A DNA stretch of 64,000 nucleotides from Candidatus Tepidiaquacellales bacterium OLB4/UTCHB1 (GCA_002050165.1 MWSW01000013.1:1-64000), one strand, 5' to 3'; counted from the first letter of the stretch, positions 19,501 through 29,241 are shown. The notes: a model not told the origin generated them from the sequence alone. Made by a program: numbers and translations.

Positions 19501-19859
19501 TTATCGATTACGGTTGAACCCAGGTACTCCGGTCGCATAAATACAATAAAATCTCCTCCGCTTGAAAATAAATTTAATGCCTTTGAGTTTTCATCTGGGT
19601 TATCGTTTTTTTCATCCGGTAAAGCGGTTTTAATATCAGGTGAAATTAATCCGAGATCACCAAGAAAATTTTCTAATTCAGATTTATCATTCGAGATGAA
19701 AATAACTTTTTTGCATAGTGTAGAATAAATAGTGTAAAGTAAAAGTGAGTTCAATGATCCCGAAATCCCGGTAATAAGTAGTTTATCCGGTATTGGCTTT
19801 TCGAATATACTCTCGAAAACTCGTTTGTCATTGATTAGATTAACAACTTCGTGAATCAT
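16527..19859 (-). CDS. mfd: Transcription-repair coupling factor
   Basis: Mfd removes RNA polymerase stalled at DNA damage and recruits UvrA. The domain order is complete: a UvrB-like N-terminal module (to about 340), a RNA polymerase interaction domain around FGELKELRQGDFVVHRDFGIG, RecG-like helicase motifs (Walker A GDVGFGKTEVAV, Walker B LLIIDEEQRFG, then GRVGRSDQQAFAYLI) and a C-terminal TRCF domain. Length, 1110, is close to the usual 1150. Its ATG overlaps the ksgA stop by 4 bp, and it is the last gene of a leftward operon with the acylase and ksgA. Confidence 0.96.
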   Translation of the reverse strand: MIHEVVNLINDKRVFESIFEKPIPDKLLITGISGSLNSLLLYTIYSTLCKKVIFISNDKSELENFLGDLGLISPDIKTALPDEKNDNPDENSKALNLFSSGGDFIVFMRPEYLGSTVIDKSKFIDSLTILEKGKEYSFGDLANKLNDFGYSKNDFVEEQGQYSIRGGIIDIFPDSLEVPVRIEFYGDTIESLREFDIDTQRSLKDVPSVSFAMNLSNDTNNSQERTEPVFSYIPDDALIVINEPADINVKEPGIDIDNLLSARKGIFVSSFQSSNPSLTSGMIPAGTKRIKLDSFNQPDFHGNLKQLHTDLLDKLKQGYDIYMLCSDKYQAERMSKIIDDLGNDDETDYRETSQKHYTSPKRSKNLISGKLRIIEESLHSGFTINNKRIAVYTEHQVFGRYFRQLKKRKSKFKGLTFGELKELRQGDFVVHRDFGIGIYSGLKKISVSGNEQEVMLIRYKDKDKVYVNLNYIHLVKKYSSNEGHVPKLTKLGGAEWDNIKQRAKKNVKDIARDLILLYAKRKSSPGFKFSADTHWQRELEASFMYEDTPDQIKATYEIKEDMESPHPMDRLVCGDVGFGKTEVAVRAAFKAVLDNKQVAVLVPTTILAKQHFNTFRDRLSPFAVEIGVITRLEKKADQLESIRRVASGKINILIGTHRILSKDITFKDLGLLIIDEEQRFGVKAKEILRTLKPNVDTLTLTATPIPRTLNFSLLGARDLSIINTPPKNRKPIITDIITLDWEEIGRIIKDELRRNGQVYFVNDKIERMYTLAEKLKSIVPTAKISIAHGQMEARKLEDVIINFIEKKINVLVCTKIIESGLDIPNVNTIIINEAQNFGLAELYQLRGRVGRSDQQAFAYLISREGTLTRSAIRRLQSIEEFTELGSGINLAMRDMEIRGVGNLLGQQQSGFVQQMGFELFMNIIDEAVDELKTTEFSELFKDDKLFKDKISLDSSTQSKREPTIIENDLTALIPTEYIQNDTERLNIYKRLYEATSTESVDLIATELKDRFGNYLDDIENLLDLVKLRIKATNTGFEKILISGRKAFIFFPENNESEAYKSTFLDTVLNEISINKSGKFLIENDRKRLIISVELPEPDKSKLNFLLTLLE

Positions 19860-20674
19860 GGATTTGGGATATGTGAAGAACTCAGAATTTCATTATATAA
19901 ATCAATAATCTCGTCAATTGCGAGTGATTCGGACCGGCGACTCAAATCCGTTGATAAACTATTCACGTTAGTTTGGTAGTTTTCAAAAAATGATTTCAAT
20001 GAATTTCGTAAAGTTTTTCTCCTTTGCGAAAAAGCTGCTCTCAGAAATTCACGGAACAATGAATGATTTTTTATAAAATCAACTTTCCTCAAAAAACTGA
20101 AACTCAAAACCATTGAATCAACCGCAGGTTTCGGGAAAAATGCAGTAGGCGGTACTGTGAAAAGTTTTTTAATATCGGAATATATCTGTGCGTTGAGTGA
20201 AAGTATCCCGTAATTTTTTGTTCCTTTCGTTGCTACTAATCTTTGAGCTACTTCCTTTTGCATCATTACGACAGCCATTTTTATCACATCCCTGTCATCG
20301 AAAAATTTAAATAAAATCTGTGAAGTAATATTATACGGTATATTCCCAACGATCTTAATTTTTTTATTTCCTGCGAGGTCTTTCAGCGATACATCAAGGA
20401 AATCTTTTTCGATTATGGAAATTCCATTGTACTTATCGCGTAATTTACCGGCAATGGATCTGTCAATTTCAATTGCGATGAAATCACATTTTGAGTTTAC
20501 CAGAAATTTCGTAAGAGCGCCATATCCGGGACCTATTTCAATTACCTTATCGCTGGATTTAATGTCAAGCGACGCTACAATCTTTCTGGAAATATTTTCA
20601 TCTGTAAGAAAGTTTTGTCCGAGAAATTTTTTAGGTTTAAAAATTTTATATTTCTCTTTTGAAGAGAGCGACAT
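19856..20674 (-). CDS. rsmA: 16S rRNA dimethyladenosine transferase
   Basis: RsmA (KsgA) dimethylates two adjacent adenosines near the 3' end of 16S rRNA during 30S maturation. Motifs: LGQNFLTDENI at the N-terminus, the SAM-binding EIGPGYGALT near 47 and the catalytic GNIPYNITSQIL near 111. Length, 272, is normal. ATG start, overlapping the stop of the acylase-like gene by one base; its stop overlaps mfd by 4 bp. Confidence 0.96.
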   Translation of the reverse strand: MSLSSKEKYKIFKPKKFLGQNFLTDENISRKIVASLDIKSSDKVIEIGPGYGALTKFLVNSKCDFIAIEIDRSIAGKLRDKYNGISIIEKDFLDVSLKDLAGNKKIKIVGNIPYNITSQILFKFFDDRDVIKMAVVMMQKEVAQRLVATKGTKNYGILSLNAQIYSDIKKLFTVPPTAFFPKPAVDSMVLSFSFLRKVDFIKNHSLFREFLRAAFSQRRKTLRNSLKSFFENYQTNVNSLSTDLSRRSESLAIDEIIDLYNEILSSSHIPNP

Positions 20675-23187
20675 TAATCAGTCGGGATTAATTTAAGAAT
20701 TGATGAAGCGCCGGAAGTAATATTCGTTTCTGCTGAAATATTGAGTTCTTTATATTCGCCAAACAACCATAACCTGAACTGGTCTCTGTAATGCGGGTGT
20801 AGCGGTTGACCTGACTGACCGGTAGAATTAACGGTTATCATTTTAAAATTGTCGTTCAAATCTGTAATCATTCTCATAGATGAACCAATGGTTGCAATGA
20901 AATTGAAATCGGATGATGAATTTGAGAATTGGTACTCGGAAGATAATACAGTAGTGCCGCTGCCACCTGCTCCAAACGGACCAATGTTCAATACATTTTC
21001 AAGTGCAGGTACGCTTCCAAGTGGATGCTTTAAAATGACCTTGTGATACTCTGCCCAGGTCCAATTATCATAGTTCGGTGTTCCACTTACTTCGATGAGC
21101 TTATCTATGGCCTCATAAAAACTCAGTTTAAGGATTTCATTTGACGGAACAGGTATCACGGATAACGGATCAAGATTGAAAAGCCAGGATTTTTTCCCTC
21201 TTAGTAATTTAGATGTATTTCGCACAGGTATATTTTTTATTAACACATAATCTCTGAACAGTTCATCTCCAAATCTGATTAAATAAATATTCTTGTATAG
21301 CATCAACTCGAAAGTTGCAAAAATTGTTGGTTGTGGCAAAGACGGTAACATTTGATAGTTCCAGTTTTTTAATAAACTGAGATATTCAGAATATTCAGGT
21401 TCAATACCAATTGAATCATTTGCTGCCTCAAATAAATAAGAAAGAAATTCCTGTGCCTGATGAGAGTAAACATCATTTTGCAGTAGCTCAAATTCTTCAG
21501 GTGAGAATAGAACCCTTGAAGATATAATTTCCTCTATTCTTTCAGCACGGTAGTGTGGCTCAAACAAATATGAAATATAGTAACCTGAATTTTTTAGCGG
21601 GGGATTGTTTGCTGTTACTATAAAGCCGGTATCAGGGTTTTGAACAAACGGAAGGTTATCGAAAGGAATAAATGAAGACCATGTTTTACCGGAAGGATTG
21701 TAGAATCCTTGTTCAGTATTTTGTGAATTATTATTTCTAATCGGTATGAAACCGGCAACCTGATATCCAATATTTCCTGAAGTATCAGCGTAAACGAAAT
21801 TCAGCGCCGGAGCATTGTAATCCCGGAAGGAATTTCTGAATTGTGACCAGTCTTTTGCAAAATTGAGTTTGTGAAATGAGAGGATTTCATCACTTTTATG
21901 AAATCCGGTCCATTGAAGAACAAGCAATTTATCACCACCTGTGATGAGTTTTTTCTCTGAGGCAAAACCCATTCTATTAAGTCCTGAGACAACCGGTCCG
22001 GCGACAGTACTGTAAGTAACGAAAATATGTCCATCAACTTCATCTTTAATATTAATTTCCTCTAAAGTACTATCCAGTTGATAAGTGGTACTATCGTAAA
22101 TATACGAAGTTGATTTTTTATTCAACAGCAAAAGATCAGAGTCGTCGTTCATCAGATTGGTAACACCCCAGGCTATACAGTTATTCCTTCCGGCAACTAT
22201 ACCCGGCGCCCCGGGGATGGAAAACCCAGCTACAAAATTTCCATTGGAAGTGTTAGTAAATTTTACCTCGTACCATTTCGAAGGAACTGAAAGTTGAAGG
22301 TGTGGATCGTTCGCCAGTATAGGTTTCCGGCTATCTGATCTTTCAGATGAAATTACCCACGCGTTGCTACCCTGTGCATTCATACTAAGTCCGAAATAAT
22401 TCCTGTAGTTAAGAATCTTTCCAACAAATTCCCGCGATAGATTATCATAGCCCCCGGATTTCGGGCGAATGTCAGCTGATAAGTTAATTGTATCACCGGC
22501 TACACCTCCATTTCCGTTTTCTTTGATTACAAAGGGTCCGTTGGGAGAATAATCCGGAATTAAATCTTTGACAAGAACTTCGCCGAACCTGTTCCTTAGG
22601 TCTGTAAACAATTGATCAGCGTACCATGAAGTATTCAGATCCCATGCCATTAAGCGAATAACCATTAAAGAATGTTCAGGTTTCCATGGATCAGGTTTGT
22701 AATCAAGAACATCGAACTCGAAAGGCAGATTAGTTAAGTTTGAACGGATAAAAGAGTTAATACCGAGCGAATAGCTTTCAAGAATATCTTTTGATTTTGG
22801 AGAAATAGAGTCATATAGTTGATAACATGTTTTGTATATTCCTATAGTCCTGAACAAGATATCAAAATCGAGAACCTCTTTCCCCAAAATTTCAGCAAGC
22901 CTTCCTTCCGCAACCCGCCGGGTTAAATCCATTTGCCAAAGCCTGTCCTGTGCGTGTATATAACCGAGAGCAAAATAAATATCTTTTTCATTTGATGCGT
23001 TAATTGAAGGGACGCCGTAATTATCAAATGCAATACTAACAGTGTCCTCAAGAGATGTCAGGAGTATAGCACCATCAGTTTTATAGAATGACCTTTCAGA
23101 TAAATCGGAGAACAGGAAGAACAAAGTAAAAGCCGCAGCAACTAAAAAGATAACAATCCCTATGAGATTTTTAAGCAGAAAGTTCAA
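20674..23187 (-). CDS. Penicillin acylase-family N-terminal nucleophile hydrolase
   Basis: An 837-residue member of the penicillin amidase / acylhomoserine-lactone acylase family. These are made as one chain and cut to expose an N-terminal Ser of the beta subunit. That serine is S274 in QGSNAWVIS, followed by the usual KPILANDPHLQL. Residues 7-28 are a membrane anchor or uncleaved signal. The family removes acyl groups from amides in the periplasm; the natural substrate is unknown and need not be penicillin. TTG start. It heads a leftward operon with rsmA and mfd. Confidence 0.9.
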   Translation of the reverse strand: MNFLLKNLIGIVIFLVAAAFTLFFLFSDLSERSFYKTDGAILLTSLEDTVSIAFDNYGVPSINASNEKDIYFALGYIHAQDRLWQMDLTRRVAEGRLAEILGKEVLDFDILFRTIGIYKTCYQLYDSISPKSKDILESYSLGINSFIRSNLTNLPFEFDVLDYKPDPWKPEHSLMVIRLMAWDLNTSWYADQLFTDLRNRFGEVLVKDLIPDYSPNGPFVIKENGNGGVAGDTINLSADIRPKSGGYDNLSREFVGKILNYRNYFGLSMNAQGSNAWVISSERSDSRKPILANDPHLQLSVPSKWYEVKFTNTSNGNFVAGFSIPGAPGIVAGRNNCIAWGVTNLMNDDSDLLLLNKKSTSYIYDSTTYQLDSTLEEINIKDEVDGHIFVTYSTVAGPVVSGLNRMGFASEKKLITGGDKLLVLQWTGFHKSDEILSFHKLNFAKDWSQFRNSFRDYNAPALNFVYADTSGNIGYQVAGFIPIRNNNSQNTEQGFYNPSGKTWSSFIPFDNLPFVQNPDTGFIVTANNPPLKNSGYYISYLFEPHYRAERIEEIISSRVLFSPEEFELLQNDVYSHQAQEFLSYLFEAANDSIGIEPEYSEYLSLLKNWNYQMLPSLPQPTIFATFELMLYKNIYLIRFGDELFRDYVLIKNIPVRNTSKLLRGKKSWLFNLDPLSVIPVPSNEILKLSFYEAIDKLIEVSGTPNYDNWTWAEYHKVILKHPLGSVPALENVLNIGPFGAGGSGTTVLSSEYQFSNSSSDFNFIATIGSSMRMITDLNDNFKMITVNSTGQSGQPLHPHYRDQFRLWLFGEYKELNISAETNITSGASSILKLIPTD

Positions 23188-23340
23188 AGTTTAAACTGAG
23201 CTAAAGTATTTTGGAAAAAAGAAAAAGCGGAATACTGAAAGCGTTAATCCGCGAAACAAGATCTCCGCAAAAACTTTCGGTTACCGTTTGGTTTACAGAT
23301 ATGTAAAATACCTAATTCGGGTTTTCATTTAGAGGTAAAA

Positions 23341-24123
23341 TCAAAAGACCAGATAAATTCTGGTATTCAATGAAATCATACCTATCTTGCCGGATGTATT
23401 AATTGCCAGAGGATTACCGGAAATTTTATTGTTGTTGAAAAACAATGTATAAGTAATATCAGTCTCGTTTAAAAATCCATCGCCAATTTCCCCAAGATAC
23501 CCGGCGCCGATTTTTATACCTGGCATAAACTTAGAAGCAGTGGTGGTACCGAGCAGATATTCCGTAAAGTATGTATAATAGTACGATTCTTCATAAATTT
23601 TTCTTACCCGGTCTATCGATTCTGAAACATATTGAAAACCAAAACCTGTTTTAAAAATCAGACTGTTGTAGTATTCACCAAACGGGCTATACTTCATATT
23701 TATAAAAAGCGGGACAGCCATCATACTTGAATAATCGTATCTGTCGGAATAATAACGACCACCGGATAGCGTACCCGTTTGAAAGTCCGGATTAGTCATA
23801 TACCCGCGGGCATGCCAGATAAAAGACGTTTCAAGCTCAGTTGCAATTTTATCGTTGAATCTGTAACCGAAGTTAAATTGCAGGTTCAGAGGAAATACGC
23901 CGAAAGCCGGATTAGAATTGTAGGATTGGTTGTAGTAACTGTCATAGTTATTAAAAAATGAACGGATTGAATATCTGCTACCGAAATCTTCACCGAGATA
24001 AGATGAAACGGAGGTTCCAAATCCGGTATAGAATTTTTTTTCTGTATCAGGTGTTGTAGTAGTTTGCGAATATACGAAAACAGACTGCAAAAAAATAAAT
24101 ATACTGAGAATTCCTTTTCCCAT
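23341..24123 (-). CDS. Outer-membrane beta-barrel protein, uncharacterised
   Basis: A 260-residue protein with a signal peptide (MGKGILSIFIFLQSVFVYSQ) and alternating aromatic-rich strands (LNLQFNFGYRF, ATELETSFIW, MISLNTRIYLVF). It ends in a C-terminal phenylalanine, as outer-membrane barrels do. No specific family is recognised. It is transcribed away from the thioredoxin-fold gene at 24221; the 97-bp gap holds both promoters. Confidence 0.65.
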   Translation of the reverse strand: MGKGILSIFIFLQSVFVYSQTTTTPDTEKKFYTGFGTSVSSYLGEDFGSRYSIRSFFNNYDSYYNQSYNSNPAFGVFPLNLQFNFGYRFNDKIATELETSFIWHARGYMTNPDFQTGTLSGGRYYSDRYDYSSMMAVPLFINMKYSPFGEYYNSLIFKTGFGFQYVSESIDRVRKIYEESYYYTYFTEYLLGTTTASKFMPGIKIGAGYLGEIGDGFLNETDITYTLFFNNNKISGNPLAINTSGKIGMISLNTRIYLVF

Positions 24124-24193
24124 TTTATTTATAGTTTTATATTTAAAATTATAAGCTCTGATTAATGATATTCAATTTAATTTTTAAATAAAA

Positions 24194-24201
24194 TAGATTT
24201 G
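24194..24201 (+). promoter_or_regulatory. TAnnTTTG -7 element for the thioredoxin-fold gene
   Basis: TAGATTTG matches the Bacteroidota -7 consensus exactly and lies 19 bp before the ATG at 24221, giving a short leader. No TTTG -33 element is seen at the usual distance. Confidence 0.45.
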
Positions 24202-24220
24202 AACAAACCAAAATAATATT

Positions 24221-25285
24221 ATGAAGACAATAATTTTGATTTTTACCTTTTTTGTTATGGCGTGTTCAGTTATTGCCGATGACTATGGAAACAAGGTCAA
24301 TTTTTTTGATGGCACATACGAAGAAGCGCTTTTACTTGCCGCAAAGGAAAATAAAGGTATTATGATAGACTTTAATACCGAATGGTGCATCTGGTGCAGA
24401 AATCTTGAAATGAGAGTTTTTACAAATGAAGAGTTTGCAGATTTTGTAAATGCTAATCTGATAAATCTTAAAATAGATGCCGAGAAAGGTGATGGTATCA
24501 GGTTGGCTGAAGAATTCGAGGCTCGTGGTTTCCCGACAACAATATATCTTAACAGTGAAGGGAAAGAGCTGGGAAGAGTAGCCGGATATATGCCGCCGAA
24601 AGAATTCCTTGACTATGCAAAACAGATAATTGTTGATGGTCTTACAATGGAGTATCTGAAAACTGAAGTTGATAAAGGTTCAAACGATCCGAAAGTTTTG
24701 TACTATTATGCTGAAAGGTTATATTCGGATGGAAATAACGAAGAGGCAATTCAGTTTTATAAAAAAGTTTCGGAAACTGACAGTGATTATCGTGAAGATG
24801 CTGAAATGATGCTTGCAATAATAAATGAGGATAATCAAAAGATGAAAGAGTTAGCTGAGATGTATCCTGATAATGCGCTAACGAGAGATATTGCATTGAC
24901 TTTTCTGAATGAATCGTTCGAGTCAAAAGATGATGCGGAGATTCAGTCAGTTATTAAAAATATTGAAGCAATATATCCGGATGATGAATTTGTAAAATTT
25001 TATATCGGACAATATTATCTCGGAAAAGCAAGTAAAGTTATGAGAGATTCAAATGCAACCAATGAAGAGAGATTATCGGTTATGGAATTTACGAATAAGG
25101 CTGAACCATATCTTCAGGGAATGATATTTGTTGCCGGAGTTGATTATGTCAGATCTGAGCTTGAATATCAAATGGGAAATTTTGAAAAGGCGAACGAATA
25201 CATCAACAAATCACTTTCACTATGGTCGTATAGAAAATTGTATAAAGAGCAAAAGAATAAAATTGTAAAAGCGCTCGGGGAATAA
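24221..25285 (+). CDS. Exported thioredoxin-fold protein with C-terminal TPR-like helices
   Basis: A signal peptide (1-19) is followed by a thioredoxin-like domain at about 25-140 with the redox motif W-CIWC at 55-59, the cis-Pro region RGFPTTIYL and a GY-containing last strand. The rest, to residue 354, is helical with TPR-like spacing (VLYYYAERLYSDGNNEEAIQ, then ANEYINKSLSLW). This pattern fits a periplasmic thiol-disulfide reductase or chaperone of the thioredoxin_7 group. It could support cytochrome c maturation, but it is far from the ccm genes. Monocistronic, closed by the terminator at 25415. Confidence 0.8.
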   Translation: MKTIILIFTFFVMACSVIADDYGNKVNFFDGTYEEALLLAAKENKGIMIDFNTEWCIWCRNLEMRVFTNEEFADFVNANLINLKIDAEKGDGIRLAEEFEARGFPTTIYLNSEGKELGRVAGYMPPKEFLDYAKQIIVDGLTMEYLKTEVDKGSNDPKVLYYYAERLYSDGNNEEAIQFYKKVSETDSDYREDAEMMLAIINEDNQKMKELAEMYPDNALTRDIALTFLNESFESKDDAEIQSVIKNIEAIYPDDEFVKFYIGQYYLGKASKVMRDSNATNEERLSVMEFTNKAEPYLQGMIFVAGVDYVRSELEYQMGNFEKANEYINKSLSLWSYRKLYKEQKNKIVKALGE

Positions 25286-25414
25286 AGGAGAATTTGCAAT
25301 AGAAAGGAAATTTTTGGTAAAAAGGAGGAGCTTGCGAAACATTCTTCAGCCAGTTTTTTTGTAACTAACGGGTTACGTTAAGAAACTTTTAAACCGGAAA
25401 ATTTATTATCAGAT

Positions 25415-25440
25415 AAAATGCGGGCGGAAACCCGCATTTT
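25415..25440 (+). terminator. Hairpin terminator upstream of the TonB-dependent receptor
   Basis: A perfect 10-bp stem (AAAATGCGGG with CCCGCATTTT) around a 6-nt loop, ending in a short T-run, 130 bp after the thioredoxin-fold gene. The rest of the 220-bp gap shows no gene and no recognisable riboswitch. Confidence 0.75.
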
Positions 25441-25505
25441 GATTTAAACTATTTTAAAAAAAATATGTCTAAGTTCGGGGGAGATTTTAACATTAAATCT
25501 TAAGA

Positions 25506-27938
25506 ATGAAAACTTTTTTGATTGTAGTAGTATTTTTATTAACCACATCTGTAATTTTTCCCCAACAGAAAGGTTCAATATCTGGGATTGTACTGGAAAA
25601 TTCTACAGATCTACCGCTTTCGGATGCATCAGCTTCGCTTTTAGACAGCGATAATAAAATTGTTAAAGGTGGTGCGACGGATTTAGACGGGAAATTCTTT
25701 TTAGACGAAATTCCGTTTGGCAGGTACAGATTGGAAATTAGTATGATTGGTTATAGTACGACCGTAGTTCCGGATATAACGCTCAATTCAGGAAACGCTT
25801 CTCTTGATATCGGTAAAGTCAGATTAAAATCGGGTGAAATGACAACGGACGAAATAGTTATCGAGAGTGAGCGTAGTAAGATTGAATTTAAAGGTGACAG
25901 ACGAATATTCAATGTAGAGGAAAATTTGACCTTACGTGGTGGTTCAGCGATTGATGTTTTACGTGAAGTCCCCTCGGTAACGGTGGATGTTGAAGGTAAC
26001 GTCAGTGTGAGAGGGAGCGAAAATGTCAGAATTCTGATTGATGGCAGACCATCGGGGCTTGATGGCTCAAATCGGACAATAATTCTCGAACAAATCTCAG
26101 CCGACCAGATTGATCGGGTTGAATTAATTACCAACCCATCCGTAAGATTTGAAGCTGAAGGAACAACAGGAATAATAAACATTATACTAAAGAAATCAGA
26201 AAGCTTCGGATATAATGGTAATGTTACCCTTAATGCAGGCACAAAAGACAAATATACCGGTGGATTATATCTGAACTTCCGCAAGGACAATTTAAATTTT
26301 TTCGGTAATCTTAACTATAATTCATTTAATTTTGAATCCAGTGGTTCAAGTTCCAGGAGTGTATTTTTAAGCTCAGGGACAAGTTCACTCTCGCAGACTG
26401 CAAATGGTTTCAGGCGTCGAATCTCAAATTCAATTTCAGGTGGATTTGATTATTCGTTCGATAAGTCAACTTTACTTGGTTTAACTCTTAGCTACCGAAC
26501 CGGTGATCCGACGAGCGCAAGGTTTACCGCTTCAAAAGAAGTTGATGCTAACGGTAACCTCATTGCAGATTATATAAGGAAAAGTAATGAAAATGAAAAG
26601 GGTGACAACATTGATATTTCCATGAGATTTCAACACAACTTTGACGAAAAAGAACATAAAATTACCTCCGATTTTAATTTTAACCGCGAAACAGATGATG
26701 AAAATGTTTTTACGGACGACGAATACATTTTCCCGGTAGTTGCTGAACCTACAAGGTTGAATGAAATTACAGATGAAACTGAAAACAACCTTTCTTTGCG
26801 CGTTGACTACTCGTACCCCGTCAAGGAAAAATTAAAACTTGAAGCGGGCTATAAAGGAGATATTTCAAAACGTGATTTGGACGTTGACAACCGATTTTAT
26901 AATTATTCTTTAAATCAATATGTAACTGATACGACCTTATCGAACAGATTTATATACAAACAACAGGTTCACGGTATTTATGCAATTCTTGGTGGAAACA
27001 TTTCCGATTTTGGTTTCTCATTTGGTTTAAGAGCGGAGCAAACAATAATTTGTGGTGATTTGGTAACAACCGGAGAAAATTTTGATAACGATTATATAGA
27101 TTTCTTCCCTTCGGTAAGTCTGTCAAGAAAATTGGGAATTTCACAGGAATTACAAATAAGTTATAGTCGTAGAATACAGCGTCCCAGACAGTGGTCGTTA
27201 AATCCATTTAAAAGAGTATCAGACCCACAAAATATTTATCAGGGAAATCCAAAATTGAAACCTGCTTTCACCAATTCACTTGAGTTGAACTACATTAACT
27301 ATTTCGATTTTGGAACAATTACCCCGTCAATTTTTTACAGACATACTACCGATGATATTACAAGGACAAGTATTCTTTTAGATAGCGTAACTACGCTGAC
27401 AACATTTGATAATCTTGCAACTGCGAAAAGTTACGGTGGCGAAATCATTTTCAATACTCAACCCTTCAAAGAATTAAATTTAACCGGGAGTTTCAGCTAT
27501 TTTAAAAGTGAAGTTGATCCCGGCGAATCCGGAATCGGTACTAAAAGGAGTGATTATTCGTGGAGCACCAGATTCTCATCTTCAGTAAATTTACCGGCGG
27601 ATTTTGGTTTGCAGTTATCGTATTATTATTCCGGAGAAAGGTTTTCAGCACAAGGAACGATAGAACCTTTCCAGGGAATGGATGTTGCTTTGCGAAAAGA
27701 TCTGTTCGATAAAAAACTTTCTCTTACTCTGAGAGTAAGTGACTTGTTCGATACGCAAAAATTCAGGGTACGGATTGATGACCAAAATTACGTTGAAAGC
27801 TTCGAACGAAGATGGGATTCGAGAAATGTGTTCCTGAATATTAGTTATAAATTCGGAACGGACGAGGGGAATCAAGACAGGAAACGGAGAAGAAACAATG
27901 ATGATTCTCAACCGATGGATGAAGGATTCGGGTTCTAA
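25506..27938 (+). CDS. TonB-dependent outer-membrane receptor
   Basis: An 810-residue protein with a signal peptide (1-20), a carboxypeptidase-regulatory-like beta domain (about 22-105: GSISGIVLENSTDLPLSDA), a TonB plug (about 120-235: IDVLREVPSVTVDVEGNVSV, then RILIDGRP) and a C-terminal barrel of the Bacteroidota outer-membrane beta-barrel type. The tail after the last strand is unusually basic and hydrophilic (RKRRRNNDD) before ending in FGF. No SusD partner follows, so a glycan system is unlikely; metal or small-molecule uptake or a structural role is possible. Its stop overlaps the convergent gene at 27935. Confidence 0.88.
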   Translation: MKTFLIVVVFLLTTSVIFPQQKGSISGIVLENSTDLPLSDASASLLDSDNKIVKGGATDLDGKFFLDEIPFGRYRLEISMIGYSTTVVPDITLNSGNASLDIGKVRLKSGEMTTDEIVIESERSKIEFKGDRRIFNVEENLTLRGGSAIDVLREVPSVTVDVEGNVSVRGSENVRILIDGRPSGLDGSNRTIILEQISADQIDRVELITNPSVRFEAEGTTGIINIILKKSESFGYNGNVTLNAGTKDKYTGGLYLNFRKDNLNFFGNLNYNSFNFESSGSSSRSVFLSSGTSSLSQTANGFRRRISNSISGGFDYSFDKSTLLGLTLSYRTGDPTSARFTASKEVDANGNLIADYIRKSNENEKGDNIDISMRFQHNFDEKEHKITSDFNFNRETDDENVFTDDEYIFPVVAEPTRLNEITDETENNLSLRVDYSYPVKEKLKLEAGYKGDISKRDLDVDNRFYNYSLNQYVTDTTLSNRFIYKQQVHGIYAILGGNISDFGFSFGLRAEQTIICGDLVTTGENFDNDYIDFFPSVSLSRKLGISQELQISYSRRIQRPRQWSLNPFKRVSDPQNIYQGNPKLKPAFTNSLELNYINYFDFGTITPSIFYRHTTDDITRTSILLDSVTTLTTFDNLATAKSYGGEIIFNTQPFKELNLTGSFSYFKSEVDPGESGIGTKRSDYSWSTRFSSSVNLPADFGLQLSYYYSGERFSAQGTIEPFQGMDVALRKDLFDKKLSLTLRVSDLFDTQKFRVRIDDQNYVESFERRWDSRNVFLNISYKFGTDEGNQDRKRRRNNDDSQPMDEGFGF

Positions 27939-29128
27939 TAATATTTGGTAAAGTGCTCCTGAAGTACGTCAACAAACAGGAGCACATCATCATCGTACGG
28001 ATCAACATCGTTTTCCATAAAATGTGTTTTAAGATTGGATGCAACATCTTCCCATGAAGTACACGATTCCAATCCTCCCAGGAATGTAAACAATTCACTT
28101 TTATTGTTATCAAATAACTTTTTACAAATTGCTTTCAACTCGTACGGTCTGAACAATCTCTTCAACTCACCGGCACCGGTTTCTATAACCGTCTCTTTTA
28201 TTATCTCAGTCGGGAATAATTTTTCGTCATTCGCTGCATCCGATAATTCATCTGAGTAGTAAATTTCATCAGAAGCGAGATCTAATACAACTTTTTCTTC
28301 GGTTGTATCTTCATTTACAATTAGCTCCGTCTTGACATCTTTTGTCGGAATTTCATTTTCAAATTCAACATTGATAATTTGTATAGATTTATCCTGTAAT
28401 AAATCGTCATTTGCGACAGTTAAAATCACAGATTCATTTATATCTTCATTCACTGAATCAGATTTACTTATATTTTTACCGGTTAAATATTTTATCAGGT
28501 CTTTCAGTGAAACCTCACCTAAAGAATTTTCCGGAATTGAATTTACCTTTCCTAATAAGCCGATATAATTCTTATCCGTCAAAAAATCTTTAATGAACTC
28601 TTTTGAAATTGTGGAATCAAGGTTAATCTTCTCTTCAACAACATATTTCAATTTGAAAATCTGAACGAAAAGGTTTTTGATTTTAATACCGGTAATGTTT
28701 GATGAGAACTTTTTCAGAAGTGCAGAGTTGGTTTCTTTTAACAGTTCGCTTACTTCGGTTTTGCGAAGCACTACTTTATCTTCCGCTTTAATAAAATTAA
28801 TTATGGAATCAGGGTAATATTTATAGAATCTGAACAGTGAGAGTTTCTTAGCGACAACGAGGCTCTGCCGGGAATCCAGATCTCCGAACAGTTCCCCTAT
28901 CAATGTAGCGCAAGGAATGATTGAATAATTAATTAACAAATGAACGGAATCTGTAATTACGCTTTGGAAATCTTTTCTTTCAATTACTGGTTGAGGCAGA
29001 TTTATGATGAACCTTTTTGAAAAGACTGACAGCCGGGTTTTTTTTACCGATTCATTGTCGAGCACATTGAATTCTTTAATGGCTGACATTTCCCGTGCAA
29101 TAATTTTTTGTTCGAGCTCCCGTCTCAT
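27935..29128 (-). CDS. Uncharacterised 397-residue cytoplasmic protein
   Basis: No signal peptide or membrane segment. Residues 1-215 are largely helical and basic (ELQKIIAREMSAIKEF-like start). Residues about 215-320 are acidic and probably disordered (EDTTEEKVVLDLASDEIYY). Residues 320-397 form a second compact, helical segment with ELKRLFRPYELKAICKKLF. The start and end blocks look like two separate folded domains. I do not recognise the family. Its stop shares bases with the convergent receptor gene. It is alone on its strand with no operon partner to suggest a role. Confidence 0.75.
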   Translation of the reverse strand: MRRELEQKIIAREMSAIKEFNVLDNESVKKTRLSVFSKRFIINLPQPVIERKDFQSVITDSVHLLINYSIIPCATLIGELFGDLDSRQSLVVAKKLSLFRFYKYYPDSIINFIKAEDKVVLRKTEVSELLKETNSALLKKFSSNITGIKIKNLFVQIFKLKYVVEEKINLDSTISKEFIKDFLTDKNYIGLLGKVNSIPENSLGEVSLKDLIKYLTGKNISKSDSVNEDINESVILTVANDDLLQDKSIQIINVEFENEIPTKDVKTELIVNEDTTEEKVVLDLASDEIYYSDELSDAANDEKLFPTEIIKETVIETGAGELKRLFRPYELKAICKKLFDNNKSELFTFLGGLESCTSWEDVASNLKTHFMENDVDPYDDDVLLFVDVLQEHFTKYY

Positions 29129-29241
29129 TTATTTTTTCTGAAATATTTTGTTAATTATAGTTCATGGAATGCAAATGACTTCAACGTATATTTTTATTCT
29201 TTCGCATTTGTGATAATATACCTGTAAATAATTTTGAGAGT

